Source: an uncultured Lactobacillus sp. (GTDB lineage Bacteria; Bacillota; Bacilli; Lactobacillales; Lactobacillaceae). Taken from it: DNA of 14,178 nt. Positions 1 to 6,564 of this stretch are shown here, piece after piece. The position numbers and the translations under genes are program-made. The notes beneath the pieces were generated by a model that saw only the letters and a list, made by a program, of their open reading frames with translations, made no database searches and had not been told where the DNA came from. The DNA lies in contig NZ_CABUIW010000058.1 in assembly GCF_902491705.1 (NCBI RefSeq), positions 1 to 14,178 of the forward strand, in the 5' to 3' direction. Position 1 is the first letter of the stretch, and each line of letters opens with the position of its first letter.

Positions 1-22
1 AAGGAAAAATATATCTTTCTGG

Positions 23-51
23 TATGTAGAAAATACATAAGCTTCTACATA
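23..51. repeat. 9-bp perfect inverted repeat upstream of tdk
   Basis: TATGTAGAA at 23-31 is matched by its exact reverse complement TTCTACATA at 43-51, separated by 11 nt. It lies 31 nt upstream of the tdk start. There is no run of T after the second arm, so it does not look like an intrinsic terminator. It could be an operator, an mRNA hairpin in the tdk leader, or chance in AT-rich DNA. The rest of bases 1-82 shows no gene and no convincing -35/-10 pair. Confidence 0.4.
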
Positions 52-82
52 TTTCCATGTTTTATATAGCAGGACCCGAAAA

Positions 83-682
83 GTGGCGCAATTATTTTTT
101 CGTTATGGTGCAATGAGCAGTGGCAAGACGATTGAAATATTAAAGGTAGCGCACAATTATGAGGCACAAGGCCGCAAAATTGCTTTGATGACTAGTGGTC
201 TTGATAACCGTAGCGGTGTTGGTACGGTTGCTTCAAGAATTGGTCTTCATAGAAAAGCTATTCCAATCACCAGTGAGATGAATTTGTTTGAATATATAAA
301 AAAGATGAACAATCATGACTTAGCTGATGGTGATGGGAAACTTGCTTGCGTTTTAATTGATGAAGCCCAGTTTTTAAAAAGACATCATGTCTTAGAATGC
401 GCTAAAATTGTTGATGAGTTTGATATACCTGTAATGACATTTGGCCTTAAAAATGATTTTCAAAATCATTTGTTTGAAGGCAGCGAGAATTTATTGATTT
501 TTGCTGATAAAATAGAAGAAATGAAAACCATCTGTCATTATTGTGGTCATAAAGCAACAATGAACTTGAGAATAAATAATGGCAAACCTGTATATGAAGG
601 TGAACAAGTCCAAATTGGTGGAGACGAAAGTTACTACCCTGTTTGTCGTTATCACTATTTTCACCCAGGTAAGAAGAGATAG
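83..682 (+). CDS. tdk: Thymidine kinase (TK1 type)
   Basis: Phosphorylates thymidine (and deoxyuridine) to the monophosphate with ATP in cytoplasmic pyrimidine salvage. The 199-aa product has the usual length of bacterial TK1-type enzymes. The P-loop GAMSSGKT is at residues 9-16. The DEAQ motif is at 93-96, where E94 is the expected catalytic base. FGLKNDFQ follows at 120-127. A structural zinc site is formed by C151, C154, C188 and probably H191. The thymidine-binding lasso IGGDESY is at 178-184. The start is GTG at 83, because the P-loop must lie about nine residues from the N-terminus and no in-frame ATG precedes it. The ribosome binding site AGGA (71-74) is weak. It is the first gene of the tdk-prfA-prmC-sua5 group, and prfA starts 17 nt after its stop. 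Nothing in the protein looks abnormal. Confidence 0.97.
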   Translation: MAQLFFRYGAMSSGKTIEILKVAHNYEAQGRKIALMTSGLDNRSGVGTVASRIGLHRKAIPITSEMNLFEYIKKMNNHDLADGDGKLACVLIDEAQFLKRHHVLECAKIVDEFDIPVMTFGLKNDFQNHLFEGSENLLIFADKIEEMKTICHYCGHKATMNLRINNGKPVYEGEQVQIGGDESYYPVCRYHYFHPGKKR

Positions 683-699
683 AGAGGATAATTAATTTT

Positions 700-1788
700 A
701 TGGATAACGTTATGGCTCAATTAGAGGGTTTAGTAGCCCACTATGAAGAACTGCAAGAAATGATGGCCGATCCTGAAGTTATTAGCGATACTAAGCGCTA
801 CATGGAAATTTCTAAAGAAGAAGCCGACTTGCGTGAAGTTGTACAAAAGTATAGAAAGTACAAGCAAGATAAAAAAGAATTAGAAGATAACAAGAAGATT
901 ATTGCTAATGAATCTGATGCAGATTTGATCGAAATGGCTAAAGAAGAAAATTCAGAAATTGAAAAAGAAATTCCTGAATTAGAAGATCAAATCAAGATCT
1001 TGATGCTTCCAAAAGACCCTAATGATGATAAAGATATTATCATGGAAATTCGTGGAGCAGCTGGTGGGGATGAAGCTTCGTTATTTGCTGGCGATTTGCT
1101 TAGAATGTATGAAAAATACGCCGAAAGACAAGGTTGGAAGGTTTCATTAATTGACTCTGAACCAACTGAAGTTGGTGGTTACAAGCGTGTTGCCATTATG
1201 ATCACTGGTGACAAGGTTTACTCAAAATTGAAGTACGAAAACGGTGCTCACCGTGTTCAACGTATCCCAGTAACTGAATCTCAAGGTCGTGTTCATACTT
1301 CAACTGCAACTGTTGCCGTTATGCCTGAATATGAACAAGTAGATATTGATATCGATCCAAAGGATATTCGTGTCGATGTTTACCGTTCAAGTGGTGCCGG
1401 TGGTCAGCACATTAACAAGACTTCTAGTGCCGTTCGTATGACTCACTTGCCAACTGGTATTGTAGTTGCCATGCAGGATCAACGTAGTCAGCAACAAAAC
1501 CGTGAAAAAGCTATGCAAATTTTGAAATCACGTGTTTATGACTACTACGAAAGTCAAAACCAAGCTAAATACGATGCTAAGCGTAAAAATGCCGTAGGTA
1601 CTGGTGATCGTTCAGAAAGAATTAGAACTTACAACTACCCACAGAACAGAGTTACTGACCACCGTATTGGTTTGACTATTAACAAGCTTGACCGTGTTAT
1701 GAACGGCGAACTTGATGAAATTATTGATGCATTGATTCTTTACAACCAAACTAAGCAATTGGAGGAGTTGGCTGATAAAAATGCCTAA
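700..1788 (+). CDS. prfA: Peptide chain release factor 1
   Basis: Recognises UAA and UAG stop codons in the ribosomal A site and triggers hydrolysis of peptidyl-tRNA. The protein has 362 aa, close to the usual 355-360. The N-terminal helical domain covers about residues 1-110. The codon-reading tripeptide is PVT at 190-192, inside QRIPVTESQGR; this is the PxT form that marks RF1 rather than the SPF form of RF2. The catalytic GGQ loop is at 234-236 within SSGAGGQHINK, and its glutamine is the target of PrmC, encoded next. ATG at 700 is preceded by AGAGGA at 683-688; a second in-frame Met at residue 5 is possible but less well spaced. The 3' end overlaps prmC by 8 nt, so the two are probably translationally coupled. 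Confidence 0.98.
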   Translation: MDNVMAQLEGLVAHYEELQEMMADPEVISDTKRYMEISKEEADLREVVQKYRKYKQDKKELEDNKKIIANESDADLIEMAKEENSEIEKEIPELEDQIKILMLPKDPNDDKDIIMEIRGAAGGDEASLFAGDLLRMYEKYAERQGWKVSLIDSEPTEVGGYKRVAIMITGDKVYSKLKYENGAHRVQRIPVTESQGRVHTSTATVAVMPEYEQVDIDIDPKDIRVDVYRSSGAGGQHINKTSSAVRMTHLPTGIVVAMQDQRSQQQNREKAMQILKSRVYDYYESQNQAKYDAKRKNAVGTGDRSERIRTYNYPQNRVTDHRIGLTINKLDRVMNGELDEIIDALILYNQTKQLEELADKNA

Positions 1789-2626
1789 GTTGACTTTAAA
1801 GCAAATCAGAATTAAGGCAGGAGAGACTGCTGAGGATGCTCGCCCAGAAGATATTGATTATGTTTTGGCCGAACGTCTTAATTTGACGCCTAGTGAATTT
1901 GAATTAAAGCAAGATATGGTCTTGTCAGAAGATCAAGTTAAGCAAGCAAATAAAGATATCAAAAAATTAGCTAAAGGCGTTTCACCACAATATATTTTGG
2001 GCTACGCTTGGTTTTTAGGCTACAAAATTATGGTGCAGCGCGGCGTATTGATTCCACGTTTTGAAACTGAAGAATTAGTGGAATGGGCATTAAAGTCACT
2101 TAAAGATGGTGATAAAGTGCTTGATTTGGGTACAGGCTCAGGCTGCATTACTGTTGCACTTGCTAAAGAAGCAGAAAAAAAGGGTATAAAAGATTTAACT
2201 CTTTATGCTAGTGATATTACTGACAGTGCTTTAAGAACAAGTGAGGAAAACTTCTTAACTTACGATCTTGATGTAACTACACGCAAGGCTAATGTTTTAA
2301 TTGGTCTTGAAAAGTTTGACAAGATTATTTCTAATCCCCCATATATCAAGACAAATGAGAAAAAAGATATGGATCAAAATGTCTTGCAAAATGAACCTAA
2401 AGAAGCTCTTTTTGCAGGTCAAGATGGATTAGCTTTTTACAAGCAATTTGCTAAACAAGTTCGTGATCATTTAAATAGTCACGGTGAATTTTTCTTAGAA
2501 TTTGGCTTTAGCGAAGAAGAGCAATTAAAAGAATTATTTGCTAAAGAATTGCCTGATTTTGATATTGAATTTAGAAAAGACATGGCCGGCAAACCACGCA
2601 TGGTTCATGGAAGGTGGCAAAAATAG
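1781..2626 (+). CDS. prmC: Release factor glutamine N5-methyltransferase (PrmC/HemK)
   Basis: SAM-dependent enzyme that methylates the GGQ glutamine of release factors RF1 and RF2, raising termination efficiency. The 281-aa protein has an N-terminal helical substrate-binding domain (about 1-85) and a Rossmann methyltransferase domain. Visible motifs are IPRFETEELVE (91-101), the SAM-binding motif DLGTGSG (115-121), and the glutamine-binding NPPY (185-188). FAGQDGL (211-217) is also typical of the family. ATG at 1781 overlaps the last 8 nt of prfA. Its ribosome binding site GGAGGAG (1761-1767) lies inside the prfA coding sequence with a fairly long 13-nt gap. The neighbour is its own substrate gene, a very common arrangement. 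Confidence 0.97.
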   Translation: MPKLTLKQIRIKAGETAEDARPEDIDYVLAERLNLTPSEFELKQDMVLSEDQVKQANKDIKKLAKGVSPQYILGYAWFLGYKIMVQRGVLIPRFETEELVEWALKSLKDGDKVLDLGTGSGCITVALAKEAEKKGIKDLTLYASDITDSALRTSEENFLTYDLDVTTRKANVLIGLEKFDKIISNPPYIKTNEKKDMDQNVLQNEPKEALFAGQDGLAFYKQFAKQVRDHLNSHGEFFLEFGFSEEEQLKELFAKELPDFDIEFRKDMAGKPRMVHGRWQK

Positions 2627-2631
2627 GAATT

Positions 2632-3633
2632 ATGGAAACGAAGATTTTTAAAAAGGATCAACTTGATGAAGCTGTTAAGTTGTTAGCTAAAGGTGAATTG
2701 GTTGCTTTTCCTACAGAAACAGTTTATGGCTTAGGTGCTATTGCAACTAATGAGAAGTCTGTTAAAGGCGTTTATGCAGCTAAGGGTCGTCCTAGCGATA
2801 ATCCTTTAATTGTAACCGTATCTGATGAAAAAATGATGGAGCGCTATGCTAAAGAAGTTCCAGAACGTGCTAAAAAGCTAATTAAGCACTTTTGGCCAGG
2901 TCCATTGACACTTCTTTTATTTGTAAAACCAGGCACGCTTCCTGATGCTGTAACTGGCGGTCTTAAGACCGTTGCTTTTCGTTGCCCAGATGACCAATTA
3001 ACTCATGATTTGATTGCTAAGCTTGGCTATCCAATTGTAGGACCTTCTGCTAATACTTCAACTAAGCCAAGCCCTACAACAGCAGAACACGTTTACCATG
3101 ATTTAAAGGGTAAAATTGCGGGTATTATTGATGGCGGTCCTACTCGTGTGGGGCTTGAATCAACTATTATTGATTTATCAGTTGAAACGCCAATCGTACT
3201 TCGTCCTGGTGAAATTACTCCAGAAGAATTGAGCGAAGTTTTAGGTGAAAAAGTCTTAATTAATACTGGCAAAGTTTCTGATAAAGATGTGCCAAAGGCA
3301 CCAGGAATGAAATATCGTCACTATGCTCCAAGCGAGCCTGTAGTTGTAGTTGATGATCCAGCTGATTTTGCAAAAATTGATTTTAATGAAAAAACTGGTG
3401 TAGCTGCTTTAGGCTCAGTTTTGGATAAAATTAATTTGGCTGATGATAATAAATTTGATTTAGGTAAAAATTTAGTTGATGCTGACCATAATTTGTTTGG
3501 GGCCTTACGTTATTTTGACGATAAAGACAATATTGAAACAATTTATGTGCAAGGTTTCGATGAAGGCGAAGAAAGTTTAGCTTATATGAACCGTCTTAAC
3601 AAGGCAGCAGGCGGTCATCATTTGAATAAATAA
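2632..3633 (+). CDS. sua5: Threonylcarbamoyl-AMP synthase (Sua5/YwlC)
   Basis: Makes L-threonylcarbamoyl-AMP from threonine, bicarbonate and ATP, the first step of the t6A37 modification of ANN-decoding tRNAs. From the ATG at 2632 the product has 333 aa, which is the long Sua5 form with a C-terminal Sua5 domain rather than the short TsaC form. Motifs: PTETVYGLGA (27-36), KGRPSDNPL (51-59, the KxR nucleotide-binding signature), GPSANTS (137-143), and the linker APGMKYRHYAP (223-233), after which the C-terminal domain begins. An in-frame GTG at 2614, inside the prmC end, would add six residues. I prefer ATG 2632 because GTG 2614 sits inside the purine-rich AAGGTGG that is the likely Shine-Dalgarno. 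It is the last gene before the terminator at 3639-3673. Confidence 0.93.
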   Translation: METKIFKKDQLDEAVKLLAKGELVAFPTETVYGLGAIATNEKSVKGVYAAKGRPSDNPLIVTVSDEKMMERYAKEVPERAKKLIKHFWPGPLTLLLFVKPGTLPDAVTGGLKTVAFRCPDDQLTHDLIAKLGYPIVGPSANTSTKPSPTTAEHVYHDLKGKIAGIIDGGPTRVGLESTIIDLSVETPIVLRPGEITPEELSEVLGEKVLINTGKVSDKDVPKAPGMKYRHYAPSEPVVVVDDPADFAKIDFNEKTGVAALGSVLDKINLADDNKFDLGKNLVDADHNLFGALRYFDDKDNIETIYVQGFDEGEESLAYMNRLNKAAGGHHLNK

Positions 3634-3638
3634 AAAAT

Positions 3639-3673
3639 AAAACGCAAAGGGCTTTAAACCCTTTGCGTTTTTG
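3639..3673 (+). terminator. Rho-independent terminator after sua5
   Basis: AAAACGCAAAGGG (3639-3651) pairs perfectly over 13 bp with CCCTTTGCGTTTT (3659-3671) around a 7-nt loop, and the descending arm ends in five T. It begins 6 nt after the sua5 stop. An A-rich stretch precedes it, so it may also work weakly on the opposite strand. It separates the tdk-sua5 group from upp. Confidence 0.92.
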
Positions 3674-3698
3674 ATTAAAATATTTAATGAATTATGTT
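3671..3698 (+). promoter_or_regulatory. Possible upp promoter
   Basis: TTGATT (3671-3676, four of six matches to TTGACA) and TATGTT (3693-3698, four of six matches to TATAAT) are separated by 16 nt, just after the sua5 terminator. Transcription would start near 3705, leaving a very short leader before the AGGAGG ribosome binding site at 3709-3714. The strong terminator upstream argues that upp needs its own promoter, but the boxes are degenerate. Confidence 0.4.
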
Positions 3699-3719
3699 AT
3701 TTGTTAATAGGAGGCATAT

Positions 3720-4349
3720 ATGGGAAAGTTCGTAGTTTTGGATCATCCATTGATTCAACACAAATTGACAATTATTCGTCGTAAGGATACGGGTTCAAAC
3801 GAATTCCGTAGAATTGTTGGTGAAATTGGTGGTCTGATGACCTATGAAATCACTAGAGACTTGCCACTTGAAGATGTCGAAATTGAGACACCAATGGGTA
3901 AGACAGTCCAAAAAGAAATTGCCGGTAAGAAATTGACAATTGTGCCAATTTTACGTGCTGGTATGGGGATGCTTAACGGTGTTCTTGAAATGGTTCCATC
4001 AGCTAAAATTGCGGTTATTGGTATGTACCGTGATGAAAAGACTTTGAAGCCACATGAATACTTCTTCAAGGCTCCAAAGGACATTGCTGAACGTGAATGT
4101 TTGGTCGTTGATCCAATGCTTGCAACTGGTGGTTCTGCTAATGATGCCATTGCTGCATTGAAGAAGCGCGGCGTTAAGGAAATAAAGTTGACAGTTTTGG
4201 TAGCAGCTCCTGAAGGTATTAAGGCTGTTCAAGAAGCAAACCCTGACGTTGACATTTACGCTGCAGCAGAAGACGAAAAGTTAATGGATAACGGTTATAT
4301 CTTCCCAGGTTTGGGAGATGCCGGTGATAGACTCTTCGGTACTAAGTAA
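3720..4349 (+). CDS. upp: Uracil phosphoribosyltransferase
   Basis: Converts uracil and PRPP to UMP in cytoplasmic pyrimidine salvage. The 209-aa length is exactly typical. The PRPP-binding motif is VVDPMLATGGS (129-139). ILRAG (77-81) is a conserved active-site segment, and the uracil-binding C-terminal region YIFPGLGDAGDR is at 193-204. ATG at 3720 has a canonical AGGAGG at 3709-3714, spaced 5 nt. It sits between a terminator and the ATP synthase operon, as in many Firmicutes. There is no convincing terminator between upp and atpB (122 nt apart), so some atp transcripts may start at the upp promoter. Confidence 0.98.
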   Translation: MGKFVVLDHPLIQHKLTIIRRKDTGSNEFRRIVGEIGGLMTYEITRDLPLEDVEIETPMGKTVQKEIAGKKLTIVPILRAGMGMLNGVLEMVPSAKIAVIGMYRDEKTLKPHEYFFKAPKDIAERECLVVDPMLATGGSANDAIAALKKRGVKEIKLTVLVAAPEGIKAVQEANPDVDIYAAAEDEKLMDNGYIFPGLGDAGDRLFGTK

Positions 4350-4471
4350 TCCCTTTTTCCGAAAAAATATTTGCTCTAATGCGCTTTCATGTTACACAAA
4401 GGAGATATTTGGTGTTAATATGATTTACGTGTTCGAGTTTTATTCAACACGAGAAGGGAGGTCACGAAGTA
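4350..4471 (+). promoter_or_regulatory. Leader and promoter region of the atp operon
   Basis: This 122-nt gap contains no gene; atpI, which often precedes atpB, is absent. It begins with A/T-tract DNA (TTTTTC, C, GAAAAA at 4354-4366) that could act as an UP element. TTGCTC (4371-4376) is a possible -35 with a weak extended -10 (TG at 4390-4391, TACACA at 4393-4398; 16-nt spacer). A second candidate -10 is TATGAT at 4419-4424, without a well-spaced -35. AAAGGAG at 4398-4404 looks like a ribosome binding site but is far from atpB; it precedes GTG TTA ATA TGA. CGTGTT (4428-4433) and AACACG (4446-4451) can form a small hairpin directly before the real atpB ribosome binding site AAGGGAGGT (4454-4462). 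That the operon promoter is here is inferred; which boxes are used is unclear. Confidence 0.55.
4376..4390 (-). promoter_or_regulatory. Candidate CcpA-binding cre site
   Basis: Read on the minus strand the sequence is ATGAAAGCGCATTAG. It matches the catabolite-responsive consensus WTGNAARCGNWWWCA at 13 of 15 positions, failing only at the final CA. It lies between the candidate -35 and -10 of the atp operon, where bound CcpA would interfere with RNA polymerase. One half-site is excellent and the other poor, so this is a candidate only. Confidence 0.35.
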
Positions 4472-5185
4472 ATGGAGAAATCATTTGTTTTTAAATTCAT
4501 GGGCTTGAATTTTGATCTTACTGGGATCATTGGTTCAACGCTAATGGCTTTGGCAGTTTTCTTTCTCTGCTTTTGGCTTGCAAGAAAAGTCGAAATGAAA
4601 CCAAATAAAAGACAAAATGTATTTGAATATATACTTGATTTCACTAACGGCATTGTAAAAGATAACGTTAGCGATGTAGATGCTCAAAATCACTTGTCTT
4701 TATACGCTTTCGTTTTGTTCCTTTTCATTTGGTTCATGAACCAATTGGGTATGTTCCTCGAAGTCAAAGTTGATGATTGGGTATTTGTTAAATCACCAAC
4801 TGCTGATCCAGTAGCGACAATGTCGTTTGCAATGATGACCTTGCTTCTATCGTTCACATTCGGCGTACAAAGATTTGGTGTAGGCGGATATTTAAAGAAT
4901 TATACGCGACCAGTTGGTTTTATGCTTCCAATTAATTTAATTGAAGAGTTCACCAACTTCTTAACCTTATCATTGCGTCTTTATGGGAATATATATGCTG
5001 GTGAAGTTTTGCTAACTTTAATTGGTAATGATCTAGCACATGCTGGCGGACCATTTACGTTGATTCTAGCAGCTCCATTAGCCATGATTTGGCAAGGTTT
5101 CTCTGTCTTCATTGGCTCTATCCAGGCATATGTTTTCGTAACTCTGTCAATGGTTTACATTGGTAAGAAAGTTACTACAGAATAA
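4472..5185 (+). CDS. atpB: ATP synthase Fo subunit a
   Basis: Membrane stator subunit that provides the two proton half-channels next to the rotating c-ring. The 237-aa protein is strongly hydrophobic, with about five to six membrane segments, the first near residues 17-36. The essential arginine is R169 in TLSLRLYGNIYAGE, equivalent to E. coli aR210. Q218 in SIQAYVF corresponds to E. coli aQ252. SPTADP (108-113) is a conserved loop in this family. ATG at 4472 follows AAGGGAGGT (4454-4462) with a 9-nt gap. It is the first gene of the atp operon, directly upstream of atpE with 20 nt between them. The first 23 nt overlap a hypothetical 24-codon leader frame starting at 4420. Confidence 0.97.
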   Translation: MEKSFVFKFMGLNFDLTGIIGSTLMALAVFFLCFWLARKVEMKPNKRQNVFEYILDFTNGIVKDNVSDVDAQNHLSLYAFVLFLFIWFMNQLGMFLEVKVDDWVFVKSPTADPVATMSFAMMTLLLSFTFGVQRFGVGGYLKNYTRPVGFMLPINLIEEFTNFLTLSLRLYGNIYAGEVLLTLIGNDLAHAGGPFTLILAAPLAMIWQGFSVFIGSIQAYVFVTLSMVYIGKKVTTE

Positions 5186-5205
5186 ATTTTTGGAGGTATA
5201 AATTT

Positions 5206-5436
5206 ATGTTTATGTCACAAGCTTTTAAATATCTTGCTGCTGCCATCGCAGCTGGTTTAGCTGCCTTAGCTGCATCATTGGGTAACGGTAAAGTTATTTC
5301 AAAGACTCTTGAAGGTATGGCTCGTCAACCCGAAAGTGCAGGTAACTTAAGAGCAACAATGTTCATCGGTGTTGGTTTGATCGAAGCCGTTCCTATTTTG
5401 GCTATCGTTGTTGCCTTCTTGATTCTTTTCCTTTAA
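5206..5436 (+). CDS. atpE: ATP synthase Fo subunit c
   Basis: Proteolipid hairpin that forms the rotating c-ring and carries protons. The protein has 76 aa and two membrane helices (about 8-29 and 50-74) joined by the polar loop ARQPE (39-43). The essential carboxylate is E60 in GLIEAVP. Helix 2 lacks the Ser/Thr ligands next to the Glu, and helix 1 lacks the Gln, that mark sodium-coupled rings, so this is a proton type. Helix 1 reads AASLGNG (22-28), so the usual GxGxGxG packing motif is AxSxGxG here. ATG at 5206 is well placed 8 nt after GGAGGT (5192-5197); ATG 5212 would remove two residues and is spaced less well. The 56 nt before atpF hold only the atpF ribosome binding site. Confidence 0.97.
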   Translation: MFMSQAFKYLAAAIAAGLAALAASLGNGKVISKTLEGMARQPESAGNLRATMFIGVGLIEAVPILAIVVAFLILFL

Positions 5437-5492
5437 TAAAGACTTTTACTTTTTGTTTGAAGGATTTAAGTATAAAGAGAGAAGGGCAGTAA

Positions 5493-6002
5493 ATGACTAT
5501 TCAAACATTGTTTGCAGCCTCACATCATATTTACCTAGGTAACGCCATCTGGTATTTAATTTGTTTTGCCATCTTGATGCTGTTAATCAAGCACTATGCT
5601 TGGGGCCCAGTATCAGACATGATGGAAAAGCGGCGGCAAAAAGTTATTAGTGACTTGGATTCAGCTGCAAGTAATCGTAAAAAGGCTGAAACGCTTGCTA
5701 ATGAGCGTGAAGCTGCCTTGAAGAACTCAAGACAAGAAGCAACTCAGATTCTCTCTGACGCTAAGGCTAATGCGCAAAACACAAGCAAAGAAATCGTAGC
5801 TAGTGCTAACGAAGACGCTACAGCAATTCGTAAAAAGGCAAATGAAGAAGCTGCTAAAGCTAAATCAGATGCTTTGAATGCTGCACGTGATGAAGTAGCT
5901 GATATTTCTGTAGCAATTGCTGAAAAGGTTATTGCTAAGAATTTATCTGCTGAAGACCAAAAGGATTTAGTCGACCAATTTATTAAGGGGTTGGATGATT
6001 AA
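5493..6002 (+). CDS. atpF: ATP synthase Fo subunit b
   Basis: Peripheral stalk protein that works as a dimer, holding the F1 alpha/beta hexamer still relative to subunit a. The 169-aa product has one N-terminal membrane helix (about residues 14-33, ending in IKHYAWGPV). A long, charged, alanine-rich helical coiled coil with many A, E, K and R residues follows, and the C-terminal segment should contact delta. The length is normal for the family. ATG at 5493 follows GAAGGG (5481-5486) with 6 nt. Its stop codon overlaps the atpH start in TAATG (6000-6004), so translation of the b and delta subunits is probably coupled. Confidence 0.96.
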   Translation: MTIQTLFAASHHIYLGNAIWYLICFAILMLLIKHYAWGPVSDMMEKRRQKVISDLDSAASNRKKAETLANEREAALKNSRQEATQILSDAKANAQNTSKEIVASANEDATAIRKKANEEAAKAKSDALNAARDEVADISVAIAEKVIAKNLSAEDQKDLVDQFIKGLDD

Positions 6003-6550
6003 TGGCTTTAAGTAGAGAAGAAATAGCTGCACGTTACGGTACTGCTTTGTTCGGTTATGCGCAAGACAATAAAGTATTGGATACAGTTTATGATGAAATG
6101 ATGGAATTAAAGAAGGCAGCTATTGCTAATCCAAAATTCATCAGTATCCTAAGCGATCCTATTTTAAGTAGTAAAGATAAAAAGTCATTTTTGACTGAGG
6201 TTGAAAAAGACTTTTCAGATGAAGTACAAGGCTTTTTGAATTTATTACTTGAATATAACTGCTTTGCTGATTTAATCGATATTATCGATGAATTTGCTTT
6301 ACTTTATGACAATGAAAAGAAGATCGCATCTGGTACTGCAACTACAGCAATCAAGCTAGATGATGATCAACTTAAGCGTTTGGGTGATAGTTATGCTAAG
6401 AAGTATAACTTGAACGCTGTGCGTCTTGAGAATAAAGTTGATCCAAGTATATTAGGCGGCGTAGTCCTTCAGGTGAAGGATTACGTGATTGATGGATCAG
6501 TTAGAAGTAAACTGAAGAAGATCCGTGCGCAAATAATTGATAAAAATTAA
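6002..6550 (+). CDS. atpH: ATP synthase F1 subunit delta
   Basis: Links the b-subunit stalk to the top of the alpha/beta hexamer (OSCP homologue). The 182-aa protein has the family's N-terminal six-helix domain beginning EEIAARYGTALFGYA (residues 6-20). Its C-terminal part contains the conserved segment near SILGGVVLQVKDYVIDGSVRSKL (149-171), typical of the delta/OSCP signature. ATG at 6002 overlaps the atpF stop by one base; AAGGGG at 5985-5990 inside atpF serves as ribosome binding site. It is followed after 14 nt by the atpA start. Confidence 0.95.
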   Translation: MALSREEIAARYGTALFGYAQDNKVLDTVYDEMMELKKAAIANPKFISILSDPILSSKDKKSFLTEVEKDFSDEVQGFLNLLLEYNCFADLIDIIDEFALLYDNEKKIASGTATTAIKLDDDQLKRLGDSYAKKYNLNAVRLENKVDPSILGGVVLQVKDYVIDGSVRSKLKKIRAQIIDKN

Positions 6551-6564
6551 AAGAGGTGAAACCA

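Noticed and set aside
2614..2631. GTG at 2614 as the sua5 start.
   Set aside because: Possible, but it lies in the purine-rich sequence that better serves as ribosome binding site, and the six extra residues are not family-like; ATG 2632 preferred.
3842..4232. Two minus-strand open frames across upp (102 and 77 codons).
   Set aside because: They are antisense to a highly conserved gene, overlap each other and show no ribosome binding site or recognisable protein features.
4354..4366. TTTTTC, C, GAAAAA palindrome after upp as a terminator.
   Set aside because: The spacer of one base cannot form a hairpin loop and the stem has almost no GC; better read as A/T-tract promoter DNA.
5437..5492. 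The atpE-atpF gap as an attenuator or small gene.
   Set aside because: No stable stem and no frame with its own initiation signals; it contains only the atpF ribosome binding site.
6556..6564. GTG at 6556 as the atpA start.
   Set aside because: The GTG is part of the Shine-Dalgarno AAGAGGTG; TTG 6565 has the right spacing and gives the usual alpha N-terminus.
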